Part shown: piece by piece, positions 1 through 7,622 of the stretch
Layout of the letters: each line of letters opens with the position of its first letter
How positions within the stretch are numbered: the first letter of the stretch is position 1
Assembly (NCBI GenBank): GCA_041583015.1
Contig: JBFHGR010000052.1
Location: 1 to 24,179, forward strand
From: Parvicella sp041583015
GTDB lineage: Bacteria; Bacteroidota; Bacteroidia; Flavobacteriales_D; Parvicellaceae
Length of the DNA: 24,179 bases
Direction: 5' to 3'
Translations under genes and position numbers: made by a program
The notes under the pieces: generated by a model
Database searches by the model: none
Told to the model about the DNA's origin: nothing
Seen by the model: the letters and a program-made list of their open reading frames with translations, nothing else

Positions 1-1428
1 AACACACTTACCTTCTTCTTCTATCGCATCAAATGGAATACATCTAATTGTTGCTTTTGTTGCTTCTTTAATTTTTAATTCAGTCTCGCTAGTACCATCC
101 CAATGTGCGGAAACAAAACCTCCTTTATTTTCAATGGTATCTTGAAACTCTTCCCAAGTATTCACAATTGTTGTTTTCTCTTGAACAAAGGCCTTATTTT
201 TATTCAATAAACTATCTTGAATTTCATCCATTAGATTTGAGACATAATCTATAAGATCACTTTGCTGAATAACCTCTTTGGATAAAGTATCTCTTCTAGC
301 AACCTCTACAGTCCCATTTTCAATATCTCTTTGTCCTAAAGCTATTCTCACAGGCACTCCCTTCATTTCGTATTCTGCAAACTTCCAACCTGGCTTTCTA
401 TTGTCATCATCATCGTATTTCACTGAGATACCCTTTGCTTCTAATTCTGTTTTGAATTTTAACGCCACTTCCGAAACAACTGCTAACTGTTCTTCTCCTT
501 TATAAATCGGGACTATAGCAACTTGAATCGGAGCCAATTTAGGAGGTAATACTAATCCATGGTCGTCAGAATGCGACATAATTAAAGCCCCCATCAATCT
601 AGTACTCACCCCCCAAGAAGTTGCCCAAACCAAAGATTGTTTACCTTCTTTATCTGCAAATTTCACGTCAAATGCTTTGGCAAAATTCTGTCCTAAGAAA
701 TGAGATGTTCCAGCTTGCAAAGCTTTTCCATCTTGCATCAAAGCTTCAATACAATAAGTTTCATCAGCACCTGCAAACCTCTCGTTCTCTGTCTTGTAGC
801 CTTTAACTACTGGCATAGCCATAAAATCCTCTGCAAACTCGGCATACACCTCTAGCATTTTTGCTGTCTCATCGAGAGCTTCCTGTTTAGTGGCATGTGC
901 TGTATGTCCTTCTTGCCATAAAAACTCTGCTGTCCTTAAAAATAGTCTAGTTCTCATCTCCCATCTTACCACATTAGCCCATTGATTTATCAAAATAGGC
1001 AAATCTCTATAAGACTGAATCCAACCTTTATAAGTATTCCAAATAATTGCTTCACTTGTAGGTCTTACAATTAGCTCTTCTTCCAACTTAGCGTTGGGAT
1101 CAACAACTAATTTAGTTGAGTCATTTGGGTCTGTTTTTAATCTATAATGCGTTACTACAGCACATTCTTTTGCAAAACCCTCTGCATTTTTCTCTTCTGC
1201 TTCGAATAAACTTTTAGGTACAAAAAGCGGAAAATAAGCATTTTGATGCCCAGTTTCTTTAAATCTTTTATCCAATTGAGCTTGCATTTTTTCCCAAATT
1301 GCATAGCCATATGGTTTAATAACCATACAACCTCTTACTCCTGAATTTTCCGCTAAATCGGCCATTCCAACCAATTCATTGTACCATTTTGAAAAATCTT
1401 CACTTCTCTTCGGTAATCCCTTTGCCAT
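1..1428 (-). CDS. proS: Prolyl-tRNA synthetase, archaeal/eukaryotic type (3' end cut by window)
   Basis: Class II aminoacyl-tRNA synthetase that charges tRNA-Pro with proline in the cytoplasm. I translated it from the complementary strand. It starts MAKGLPKRSEDFSKWYNELV at an ATG (complement of 1426-1428) and stays open to base 1, giving 476 residues. Class II signatures are visible: the motif 2 region around VRWEMRTRLFLRTAEFLWQEG and the motif 3-like stretch SWGVSTRLMGALIMSHSDDH. The absence of the long editing insertion between motifs 2 and 3, and the overall pattern, mark the short type-3 ProRS usual in Bacteroidetes. The last visible residues (EEEGKCV) lie just before the usual family C-terminus, so I estimate that only about 15-20 residues are missing. 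A TAACTTTG -7 element lies 43 bases upstream. Identification is secure. Confidence 0.95.
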   Translation of the reverse strand, partial: MAKGLPKRSEDFSKWYNELVGMADLAENSGVRGCMVIKPYGYAIWEKMQAQLDKRFKETGHQNAYFPLFVPKSLFEAEEKNAEGFAKECAVVTHYRLKTDPNDSTKLVVDPNAKLEEELIVRPTSEAIIWNTYKGWIQSYRDLPILINQWANVVRWEMRTRLFLRTAEFLWQEGHTAHATKQEALDETAKMLEVYAEFAEDFMAMPVVKGYKTENERFAGADETYCIEALMQDGKALQAGTSHFLGQNFAKAFDVKFADKEGKQSLVWATSWGVSTRLMGALIMSHSDDHGLVLPPKLAPIQVAIVPIYKGEEQLAVVSEVALKFKTELEAKGISVKYDDDDNRKPGWKFAEYEMKGVPVRIALGQRDIENGTVEVARRDTLSKEVIQQSDLIDYVSNLMDEIQDSLLNKNKAFVQEKTTIVNTWEEFQDTIENKGGFVSAHWDGTSETELKIKEATKATIRCIPFDAIEEEGKCV

Positions 1429-1471
1429 TTATGGTATGATATTTGTTAATTTCTTGTTAATACTAAAAAAA

Positions 1472-1479
1472 CAAAGTTA
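1472..1479 (-). promoter_or_regulatory. Bacteroidetes -7 promoter element for proS
   Basis: The complement reads TAACTTTG, a full match to the Bacteroidetes -7 consensus TAnnTTTG. The implied leader before the proS ATG at 1428 is roughly 40 bases. No clear TTG -33 box is present at the usual spacing, so this is a partial match. Confidence 0.45.
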
Positions 1480-1515
1480 TAAATTAAATTCTCATCCTTC
1501 AGACTAATGTCACAG

Positions 1516-1523
1516 AATCTTTG
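1516..1523 (+). promoter_or_regulatory. Possible -7 element for the lipoprotein gene
   Basis: AATCTTTG differs from TAnnTTTG only at the first base and lies 42 bases before the ATG at 1566. No convincing TTG box is found about 20 bases upstream, so support is weak. Confidence 0.25.
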
Positions 1524-1565
1524 TACATTTACTAAATATTGAGTTTTTCTAAAAAAATACTAGCT

Positions 1566-2900
1566 ATGAAAACTAAAAATCTAACAATAATCGGCCTAGC
1601 AATCTTCCTCTTTGCTTCTTGCGCATCTTCTAAAGATCTTACTTATGATGATGATGTTTATGGTGATTTTCAACCAAAAGTATATGCTGGTACAGAAACT
1701 TCTGATGAATATTTTGAGAATGAAGATTATTACAACGAAGAATACGCAAAAGAAAATTCAAATGACGCCAACTATAGTAACTCTAATGTAAATTACGGGA
1801 ATCAAAACAACTACTACTATGGTGGTAGCGGATATAATTCAAACAATTACAATAATTGCGGTTGCAACTGTAACAGCAATTGGAATAATTCTTATTACGG
1901 AAACTCATATTACAACAATGGTTTTGGATGTGGAAATAATTTCTATGGCTACAACAATTATTACAGCAACTATTACAATCCTTACAATAATTATTATGGC
2001 TACAACTATTATCCAGGAATAGGTTATGGCGTAGGTATTGGTTATGGAAATAGTTATTACAATAATGGTTACTACGGTAATGGCTATGGTTACAACAATA
2101 GTTATTACAACAATGGATATTATAATAATGGGTATTATAATAACGGCTACGTATCTGACAACAGCAGTAATACCACCGTAACAACTCACCATGGCGGAGG
2201 AATGTCTTCTAGTTCGACAAATGCTTCAAATAATCAAGGATCATCTACTGACCTTTATAATTTGACTACGCCAAATGTTAAAATGAAAAAATTATCGGGT
2301 ACACCAAGTACCAATAGTGGTAATATTACCAATTCAGAAAACAAACCTCAGAAGGAGATTGCAACTTTCAAACCTTCTAAAGTTCAAAATTTCAACAATT
2401 CCCTATCTGGCATATCATCACAAAAACCTATTGGACATACAAATACTGTTAGCAAGCCAATTGCTAAACCTGTAATTGTCAACACTAATGTACCATCTAA
2501 AGAGATTATAAAAAACAACAATACATATAGAGGAAACAATAATGTGAAGCCATCCGCTTGGGGTACTGCAAAACCAACTTACAATGCTGTACCTAGTAAT
2601 AGCAAACCAATTAATAACTCTAACAATTATTACAAACCAAATTACAACAACAGTAGTAAACCTACTTACAATGGAGGCAGCACTAAGCCTACCTATAATT
2701 CAGTTCCTTCCAACGCAAAAAGTCCTAGAGGAGGGACTTTCAAAGGCGGAAGCAATAATGGATACAAACCAAGCGCTACTCCCTCAAAACCTTCAGGTAA
2801 TTCATTTGGAGGTTCAAGATCATCAGGAAGTAGTTTTGGAGGATCTAAAAGTGGAAGTAGCAGCCCAAAGACCACAAGTAGCCCAAGAGGAGGTAGATAA
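1566..2900 (+). CDS. Asn/Tyr/Gly-rich lipoprotein of unknown function
   Basis: A 444-residue protein, not recognised. I chose the ATG at 1566 over an in-frame TTG at 1539 because it directly begins a lipoprotein signal peptide: MKTKNLTIIGLAIFLFASC, with a lipobox at FASC and Cys19 as the lipidated residue. Four regions follow. Residues 24-65 are acidic (Asp/Glu/Tyr). Residues 66-196 are almost entirely Asn, Tyr and Gly with YYNNG repeats and a small Cys cluster (CGCNC near 98-102). Residues 197-330 are Ser/Asn/Thr-rich. The tail from about 331 carries PTYN-containing repeats and then a Gly/Ser/Arg/Lys-rich end (FGGSRSSGSSFGGS, PRGGR). The composition is that of a disordered, prion-like or adhesive surface protein. 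It precedes a FadL-like barrel on the same strand, but that gene has its own promoter. Export to a membrane is likely; function is unknown. Confidence 0.8.
   Translation: MKTKNLTIIGLAIFLFASCASSKDLTYDDDVYGDFQPKVYAGTETSDEYFENEDYYNEEYAKENSNDANYSNSNVNYGNQNNYYYGGSGYNSNNYNNCGCNCNSNWNNSYYGNSYYNNGFGCGNNFYGYNNYYSNYYNPYNNYYGYNYYPGIGYGVGIGYGNSYYNNGYYGNGYGYNNSYYNNGYYNNGYYNNGYVSDNSSNTTVTTHHGGGMSSSSTNASNNQGSSTDLYNLTTPNVKMKKLSGTPSTNSGNITNSENKPQKEIATFKPSKVQNFNNSLSGISSQKPIGHTNTVSKPIAKPVIVNTNVPSKEIIKNNNTYRGNNNVKPSAWGTAKPTYNAVPSNSKPINNSNNYYKPNYNNSSKPTYNGGSTKPTYNSVPSNAKSPRGGTFKGGSNNGYKPSATPSKPSGNSFGGSRSSGSSFGGSKSGSSSPKTTSSPRGGR
2103..2147 (+). repeat. Three tandem 15-base units encoding YYNNG
   Basis: The units TATTACAACAATGGA, TATTATAATAATGGG and TATTATAATAACGGC lie head to tail in frame and encode residues 180-194. 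Related units lie at about 1909-1923 and 2055-2069. Differences are mostly synonymous third-base changes, so the peptide repeat is kept while the DNA diverges. Confidence 0.85.
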
Positions 2901-2941
2901 TCCAACCTATTAATTAAGATAAGAAATGCTCATTCTTCGAA

Positions 2942-2970
2942 TTGAGTCTATTCAACAACGCATAATTTTG
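2942..2970 (+). promoter_or_regulatory. Promoter of the FadL-like gene (TTG-N18-TAATTTTG)
   Basis: TTG at 2942-2944 and TAATTTTG at 2963-2970 match the Bacteroidetes -33 and -7 boxes with an 18-base spacer. Only 6 bases separate the -7 box from the chosen ATG at 2977, so the transcript would start within about 3 bases of the start codon. Confidence 0.5.
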
Positions 2971-2976
2971 AAACTT

Positions 2977-4473
2977 ATGAAAAAGTTACTTTCTATATCA
3001 ATATTCGCCTTATTGACATCTAGTTATATTGGGCAAACAGAAACAGATGTATACAGATACAGCAGTACTCACTTTGGAGGAACAGCAAGATATAACGGTA
3101 TGGCTGGTGCATTTGGAGCTGTAGGAGCAGACTTCTCTGTTTTAGGAACTAATCCTGCAGGAATGGGTAGATATAGAGAATCAGATTTCTCTTTTACCCC
3201 TGCTCTAAACCTTTCCAACACAACCACTTCTCATAATGGATACGAAACAGTTGATAGCAAAGAGAATTTCAACATTAACAACATTGGAATTGTTGGCGTT
3301 AGTAAAGCCAATCCAGAATCTGCTACGCTATGGAGAGCCGTTCAATTTGGTTTTGGATATAATAAATTAAAAAACTTTCATAACAGATATACCATCACAG
3401 GTGTTGACACAACGTCCTTCTCTCAAGTCCTTGCTTTTCAAGGATATGGAGAAACTGAAGAAGCTTTATATAATCAAACAAGTTCGCCATTCATGGCTTC
3501 TCCAGCATACAACGCATGGCTTATCGACCCAATGGATGGCTCAGGAGGAAAAGAAATTTATTCTACCCAAATGTATGTAGATAGTATAGAACAAGAGCAC
3601 AGCGTAGTGCAAAAAGGTAGTTTAGGCGAATGGTCATTTGCTATGTCTGGTAACTATAACGACAAATTATACATTGGAGGTTCTGTTAATTTACAAAGGT
3701 TCAATTTTACAGAAGAAAAAACTCATAAAGAAACTTCATTGGTTGACTCAACTGAAATTAATGATTTTACATACTCAGAATACCTCAATACTCAAGGAAG
3801 AGGAATAAACTTGAAATTAGGTGCGATATTCTTACCCACAAAGTGGCTTAGAATTGGGGTTGCATACCATACGCCAACAGCATATTATAATGTAAGAGAC
3901 AATTGGAGTACTTCTGTAGAAACCAACTTTAAAGACACCTCTGGAATAAGACCTGTAAATAACTATGCGGAATCTCCAAACGGAAGTTTCCTTTACAAAA
4001 TGAGAACGCCTTCTAGAATAATTGGTAGTTTGGCTTTTGTCATTAAGAAAAAAGGAATGATTTCAGTTGACTATGAATTAGCTAATTACACAACTGGTAA
4101 ACTTCTTGCTCATAGAGAGTCTGGCGATAGTTATTCTTTTGAATCTGAAAACGCTAGTGTTACTCAAAACCTTGTAGCTGTTAACAATATCAAAATCGGT
4201 GGAGAATATAGAATCACAAATTTATGGATGATAAGAGCAGGTGTAGCATATTACCAAAATGGCTATAATGCCGAATATGTTAGTCAAACTGATCCACTCA
4301 TGACTTATGCAGGTGGTTTTGGGTATCACGCTAAAACATTCTACTTTGACGTGGCTTATACACTAAGCAAAAGTGTAGAAGATTATTATATGTATGATCC
4401 AATATTGACAAGTAACACTGTCATTTCAAAATCATCCACCAACATTATGGCTACGATAGGGTTTAAATTCTAA
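2977..4473 (+). CDS. FadL/OmpP1/TodX-family outer-membrane transport protein
   Basis: A 498-residue outer-membrane beta-barrel of the Bacteroidetes type, often labelled 'hemin receptor' but related to the FadL family of hydrophobic-substrate channels. The ATG at 2977 begins a normal signal peptide (MKKLLSISIFALLTSSYIG). An upstream in-frame ATG at 2926 would bury it behind 17 polar residues and would place the promoter inside the gene, so I rejected it. The mature N-terminus has the family's conserved stretch: FGGTARYNGMAGAFGAVG, then SVLGTNPAGMG. Alternating polar/aromatic beta strands run to the C-terminus (IMATIGFKF), which ends in Phe as barrels recognised by BamA do. The substrate cannot be read from sequence. 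The stop codon lies inside a hairpin terminator. Confidence 0.8.
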   Translation: MKKLLSISIFALLTSSYIGQTETDVYRYSSTHFGGTARYNGMAGAFGAVGADFSVLGTNPAGMGRYRESDFSFTPALNLSNTTTSHNGYETVDSKENFNINNIGIVGVSKANPESATLWRAVQFGFGYNKLKNFHNRYTITGVDTTSFSQVLAFQGYGETEEALYNQTSSPFMASPAYNAWLIDPMDGSGGKEIYSTQMYVDSIEQEHSVVQKGSLGEWSFAMSGNYNDKLYIGGSVNLQRFNFTEEKTHKETSLVDSTEINDFTYSEYLNTQGRGINLKLGAIFLPTKWLRIGVAYHTPTAYYNVRDNWSTSVETNFKDTSGIRPVNNYAESPNGSFLYKMRTPSRIIGSLAFVIKKKGMISVDYELANYTTGKLLAHRESGDSYSFESENASVTQNLVAVNNIKIGGEYRITNLWMIRAGVAYYQNGYNAEYVSQTDPLMTYAGGFGYHAKTFYFDVAYTLSKSVEDYYMYDPILTSNTVISKSSTNIMATIGFKF

Positions 4474-4489
4474 ACCCTATTTTATTTAG
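4456..4489 (+). terminator. Rho-independent terminator overlapping the FadL-like stop codon
   Basis: ATAGGGTTTA (4456-4465) and TAAACCCTAT (4471-4480) form a perfect 10-bp stem around a 5-base loop, followed by the T-rich tract TTTATTT. The TAA stop of the barrel gene is the first three bases of the right arm. The T tract extends into the 3' end of convergent gldA. In the other direction no T tract follows, so it should work for the plus strand only. Confidence 0.8.
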
Positions 4490-5387
4490 TCAATTGCTTA
4501 AAGATTTCTTCCAACTTCTCTTTCTCCCTTTGCATCTCTAAGATTAACAAGTCTTCTTGCTGTGCAAATTTGGAAATGGCAACTCTTATGTCAGATGAAC
4601 TAGCATATTCTATTAAATAGTTGGATGTAGCAATCACTTTTACATCTACAACACCAGAAATTTTGTTTAATTTCTCTAATGGAACTTCAACATTAAATTC
4701 CACAGAAATAAACTCTTGTTTCTTTACATTTTTGGCAATTTCACTAGTTTTATTATCTGCAACAATAGCCCCATTTTTAATAATAATAATTCTATCACAT
4801 ATAGCCTCAACTTCTTGCATGATATGCGTAGAAAGTAATACCGTTTTTTCCTTGCCAAAATTCTTAATCAAGTTTCTGATTTCCACCAATTGATTGGGGT
4901 CTAAACCAGAAGTAGGCTCATCTAAAATTAAGACTTCAGGATCGTGAATCATGGCTTGTGCTAAGCCAACTCTTTGTTTATAACCTTTGGAAAGTGAACC
5001 GATTTTCTTTTTTTGCTCTTTCGTCAATCCCACCGCCTCAATCATTTGATCGACCTTTTCCTTCTTGTTTTTCAACTTATGAATATCAGCCATAAAATGT
5101 AGATATTCCTTAACATGCATATCGAAATACAAAGGATTAGATTCAGGTAAATAACCTATTTTCTTTTTCACTTCGATAGGATTATCCGTAGTACTTATAC
5201 CACAAACTTCGGCAGTTCCAGAAGTCTGAGGAATGTAACAAGTAAGAATTTTCATTGTAGTAGACTTCCCTGCCCCATTTGGACCTAAAAAACCTACAAT
5301 CTCACCTTTCTTTATTTCAAAAGAAATATTATCAACTGCTTTTTGTTCTCCGTAAACTTTGGTTAATCCTTCTATTTTTATCGACAT
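4482..5387 (-). CDS. gldA: ABC transporter ATP-binding protein, GldA-like (gliding motility)
   Basis: A 301-residue ABC ATPase. Walker A GPNGAGKS is at residues 35-42, the signature LSKGYKQR at about 132-139, Walker B VLILDEPTSGLD at about 152-163, and the H-loop STH near 191-193. The N-terminus (MSIKIEGLTKVYG) and the stretch GYLPESNPLYFDMHVKEYL closely resemble GldA of Flavobacterium. In that organism GldA is the ATPase partner of GldF and GldG in an ABC transporter needed for gliding. The gldF and gldG partners are not in this window. They often lie elsewhere, so the substrate and the link to gliding rest on similarity alone. The gene is convergent with the FadL-like gene and follows the agmatinase-family gene with a 66-base gap containing its own TATCTTTG box. 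An ABC-2 ATPase of other function is possible. Confidence 0.75.
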   Translation of the reverse strand: MSIKIEGLTKVYGEQKAVDNISFEIKKGEIVGFLGPNGAGKSTTMKILTCYIPQTSGTAEVCGISTTDNPIEVKKKIGYLPESNPLYFDMHVKEYLHFMADIHKLKNKKEKVDQMIEAVGLTKEQKKKIGSLSKGYKQRVGLAQAMIHDPEVLILDEPTSGLDPNQLVEIRNLIKNFGKEKTVLLSTHIMQEVEAICDRIIIIKNGAIVADNKTSEIAKNVKKQEFISVEFNVEVPLEKLNKISGVVDVKVIATSNYLIEYASSSDIRVAISKFAQQEDLLILEMQREKEKLEEIFKQLTK

Positions 5388-5404
5388 ACTATATTACTTT
5401 GATT

Positions 5405-5412
5405 CAAAGATA
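5405..5412 (-). promoter_or_regulatory. -7 promoter element for gldA
   Basis: The complement reads TATCTTTG, a full match to TAnnTTTG, 17 bases upstream of the gldA ATG. No TTG box is seen at the expected spacing (the nearest is 26 bases away). Confidence 0.45.
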
Positions 5413-5434
5413 ATGAAAGTATCTTTCATACTTA

Positions 5435-5448
5435 ACCTCAATTGAGGT
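5435..5448. repeat. Perfect 14-bp palindrome between gldA and the agmatinase gene
   Basis: ACCTCAATTGAGGT is a perfect palindrome in the 66-base gap, just upstream of the gldA -7 box and 5 bases after the agmatinase-family stop. Its position suits an operator for gldA or a weak hairpin at the agmatinase 3' end. No T tract follows it, so a terminator is less likely. Confidence 0.5.
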
Positions 5449-5453
5449 ATCGG

Positions 5454-6473
5454 TTACACATGCAATGCACATAGCAACAATTCCATTAGCATTCTAGCAC
5501 CAACTATCACATTGATTTCATCCACTCCTGGTGCAACTTCGTTTAAGTCAAAACCAATTATATTCTTTTCACTATCTGCCAACATTTGAAGCAAGTATGT
5601 TGCTTGCTCAAAACTCAATCCTCCCGGCACAGGTGTTCCCGTGTTAGGACACAAAGAAGGTTGTAAACCATCTATATCAAAACTGATAAAAACATTATTA
5701 GGTAATCTACTGATTATCTCTTCACATATCTTATGCCACGTCACTCCCTGAAATTGCTCTGACTTGATATCCCAATCAAAGAAAGTAGTGATTCTATCAT
5801 CTTGATTTATGATTTCAACTTCATCTTCACACAAATCTCTAATTCCTACTTGAACAAGATGTGTCAGATTAGGGATTTTCAAAGCATTAAACATAATAGA
5901 AGCATGCGATTGTTCAAACCCTTCATACGCGTCTCTAAGATCTGCGTGAGCATCAATCTGGAGGATACCGAAAGAATCATAATTATCTCCCATGGCCTCA
6001 AGCAAGCCTAATGGTGTAGAATGCTCTCCTCCCAAAACACAAACCTTCTTTCCTTCTTTTATTAAATCATTAGCATCCGCTCGTAATTTTGCTTTTATAT
6101 CATTTTGCACTTGAGCAACATCCTCCAATACATTTATAAATTTAGGCGAATCTTCCAATAATTTTCCTTCCTCTAAATATTCAATATACGCACTAGTTAA
6201 ACCACCTAGACGTTCATTGTGTTCTTGAATTCTTTGAGAAATTGGTTGCATAAAGATTTTCCTTTCATAAACTTTTTGATATTTATGATGATATAAATCT
6301 AATTGCAATGAGGCTTCCAAAATTGCTTCTGGACCTTCTGCTGTTCCTCTTGAGTATGACGCTGTGGCATCCCAAGGAATTGGAATTATAACAATTTCTG
6401 CGTCACTTTCATTAACAGGCAATCCACAAAAATTACCATTTGCCACACCAATATCATTAGGATTGAAACTCAT
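5454..6473 (-). CDS. Agmatinase/arginase-family ureohydrolase
   Basis: A 339-residue manganese ureohydrolase that should release urea from a guanidino compound. All binuclear metal ligands are present: His151 in GGEHS; Asp174, His176 and Asp178 in QIDAHADLR; Asp266 and Asp268 in SFDIDGL. Glu312 in the NEVAP motif is also kept. The stretch LCPNTGTPVPGGL after the last ligand pair is the agmatinase pattern, not that of formimidoylglutamase (HutG), although hutI lies 1.2 kb away. The protein is longer than typical agmatinases (about 300 residues), with extra sequence around 60-130. That extra length is common in the Bacteroidetes 'agmatinase family' set, whose substrate is not always agmatine. 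No arginine decarboxylase gene is in the window. The ATG at 6473 fits the family N-terminus. A TTTATTTG sequence (complement of 6509-6516) is a possible weak -7 box. Confidence 0.85.
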   Translation of the reverse strand: MSFNPNDIGVANGNFCGLPVNESDAEIVIIPIPWDATASYSRGTAEGPEAILEASLQLDLYHHKYQKVYERKIFMQPISQRIQEHNERLGGLTSAYIEYLEEGKLLEDSPKFINVLEDVAQVQNDIKAKLRADANDLIKEGKKVCVLGGEHSTPLGLLEAMGDNYDSFGILQIDAHADLRDAYEGFEQSHASIMFNALKIPNLTHLVQVGIRDLCEDEVEIINQDDRITTFFDWDIKSEQFQGVTWHKICEEIISRLPNNVFISFDIDGLQPSLCPNTGTPVPGGLSFEQATYLLQMLADSEKNIIGFDLNEVAPGVDEINVIVGARMLMELLLCALHV

Positions 6474-6527
6474 TCTAATTTTATTTAATAAATTTGATTA
6501 CAATTTTACAAATAAATTCATTTGCCC

Positions 6528-7220
6528 ATGCGAAATAAGATTCTTTTAGTGACAATTTTTACTATCATATGGTGTTGTTGTGTTTCACTTGTAACAAAAC
6601 CTAGCACACCTCCACTTGCTTCGTACAAAATTGCAGTAATGAAATATAATGGTGGAGGCGATTGGTATTCAAACCCAACTTCGGTGCCTAATCTGGTAAA
6701 ATACTGTAACAAAACACTGAATATGTCTATTGATGAAGATGTTCCATTTGTAGATGCAGGCAGTATTGAAATATTTAACTTCCCTCTTGTACACATGACT
6801 GGGCACGGAAATGTAGTTTTCAATAATCAAGAAGCAGAAAATATAAGAAATTACTTAATCGCTGGTGGATTTTTGCATATTTCAGACAATTACGGCATGG
6901 ATAAATTCATCAGGTCTGAAATGACCAAAGTATTTCCAGAATTAGAATTTATTGAACTTCCATTTAACCATCCGATTTATCACCAACAATTTGAATTCAA
7001 GAAAGGATTACCCAAAATTCACGAACATGATAACAAAGCTCCGCAAGGTTTTGGATTAATTTACGAAGGTAGATTGGTATGTTTCTATGATTTTGAATGT
7101 GACTTAGGTGATGGTTGGGAAGACACAGATGTCCACAACGACAGTAATGAAGCAAGAACAAAGGCGCTTCAAATGGGTGCCAACATATTACAATACGTAT
7201 TTAACGGAGACAGAGACTAA
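6528..7220 (+). CDS. DUF4159 domain protein with N-terminal membrane anchor or signal
   Basis: A 230-residue protein of the DUF4159 family, function unknown. The ATG at 6528 was preferred over a TTG two codons upstream. Residues 2-21 (RNKILLVTIFTIIWCCCVSL) are hydrophobic with three consecutive Cys, so this is a signal peptide or anchor. The DUF4159 core follows: the start VMKYNGGGDWYSNPTSVPNLV, the central FPLVHMTGHG, the GGFLHISDNYGMDKF stretch and ELPFNHPIYH. The fold is thought to be flavodoxin- or glutamine-amidotransferase-like, with no known catalytic role. The stop codon abuts the stop of the convergent SiaC-like gene. A TTCATTTG box ends 3 bases before the ATG (TTTG 20 bases further up); if real, the mRNA would be leaderless. 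Confidence 0.75.
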   Translation: MRNKILLVTIFTIIWCCCVSLVTKPSTPPLASYKIAVMKYNGGGDWYSNPTSVPNLVKYCNKTLNMSIDEDVPFVDAGSIEIFNFPLVHMTGHGNVVFNNQEAENIRNYLIAGGFLHISDNYGMDKFIRSEMTKVFPELEFIELPFNHPIYHQQFEFKKGLPKIHEHDNKAPQGFGLIYEGRLVCFYDFECDLGDGWEDTDVHNDSNEARTKALQMGANILQYVFNGDRD

Positions 7221-7598
7221 TTAAAATGACTCTACAGCTATAATATTGAATTTAGCATTGACCATATTACTATAATCCTGTCCAGCTTCTTCCATTTCTA
7301 CATCATCCTCTTCGTAGTGCCAATTGATCGTAAGTTTATCTTCCCCCAATTCAGACAATGCCCTAAACATATTTAACAATACCACAGAAGTACTTGTATT
7401 AAAATACTCCAATTTTAAATCAAACGTAGTATGTTCTTTTGGATTTTGAACATACTCTCTTAGCCAAAAAACAATAGGATTATAAAAATCCACAGTATTT
7501 TCCGGCACGCTTACTCCCTCCATCAACAAAACACCTTTATCATAATCAAAGGAAATCAAAGGAGTTTTTATTGCTTTCTCTAGATAAATATTGTTCAT
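7221..7598 (-). CDS. SiaC-like regulatory phosphoprotein (DUF1987)
   Basis: A 125-residue cytoplasmic protein of the DUF1987/SiaC family. In Pseudomonas aeruginosa, SiaC is phosphorylated on Thr68 by the kinase SiaB, dephosphorylated by the PP2C phosphatase SiaA, and in one state activates the diguanylate cyclase SiaD. Here the equivalent motif YFNTSTS places a threonine at exactly position 68. Other family features are the N-terminal TPLISFDYDKGVLLMEGVS and the WLREYVQNP helix. No SiaA, SiaB or diguanylate cyclase gene is in the window, so the partner is unknown. It is divergent from hutI with interleaved promoters and convergent with the DUF4159 gene, sharing TAATTA at the stops. Family assignment is good; function in this organism is inferred. 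Confidence 0.8.
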   Translation of the reverse strand: MNNIYLEKAIKTPLISFDYDKGVLLMEGVSVPENTVDFYNPIVFWLREYVQNPKEHTTFDLKLEYFNTSTSVVLLNMFRALSELGEDKLTINWHYEEDDVEMEEAGQDYSNMVNAKFNIIAVESF

Positions 7599-7622
7599 AG
7601 TTCCAAAAATAACTTAATTTTG
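7591..7622 (+). promoter_or_regulatory. hutI promoter (TTG-N21-TAATTTTG)
   Basis: TTG at 7591-7593 and TAATTTTG at 7615-7622 fit the Bacteroidetes promoter with a 21-base spacer, leaving a leader of about 45 bases before the ATG at 7672. The -33 box overlaps the start codon region of the divergent SiaC-like gene. Confidence 0.55.

Noticed and set aside
2103..2147. Short tandem repeats that could suggest a CRISPR or VNTR regulatory array
   Set aside because: Units are 15 bases, directly adjacent and in frame, encoding YYNNG. There are no spacers and no cas genes.
1783..2192. Two long open frames on the minus strand (133 and 95 codons) opposite the lipoprotein gene
   Set aside because: They exist because Asn/Tyr/Gly codons on the other strand give few stops. 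Products are low-complexity Cys/Tyr/Asn or Ile/Val strings with no domain or plausible start context.
5454..6473. Ureohydrolase as HutG (formimidoylglutamase), partner of nearby hutI
   Set aside because: The motif after the last metal ligands (PNTGTPVPGGL) is of the agmatinase type, and the gene is on the other strand with two genes between it and hutI.
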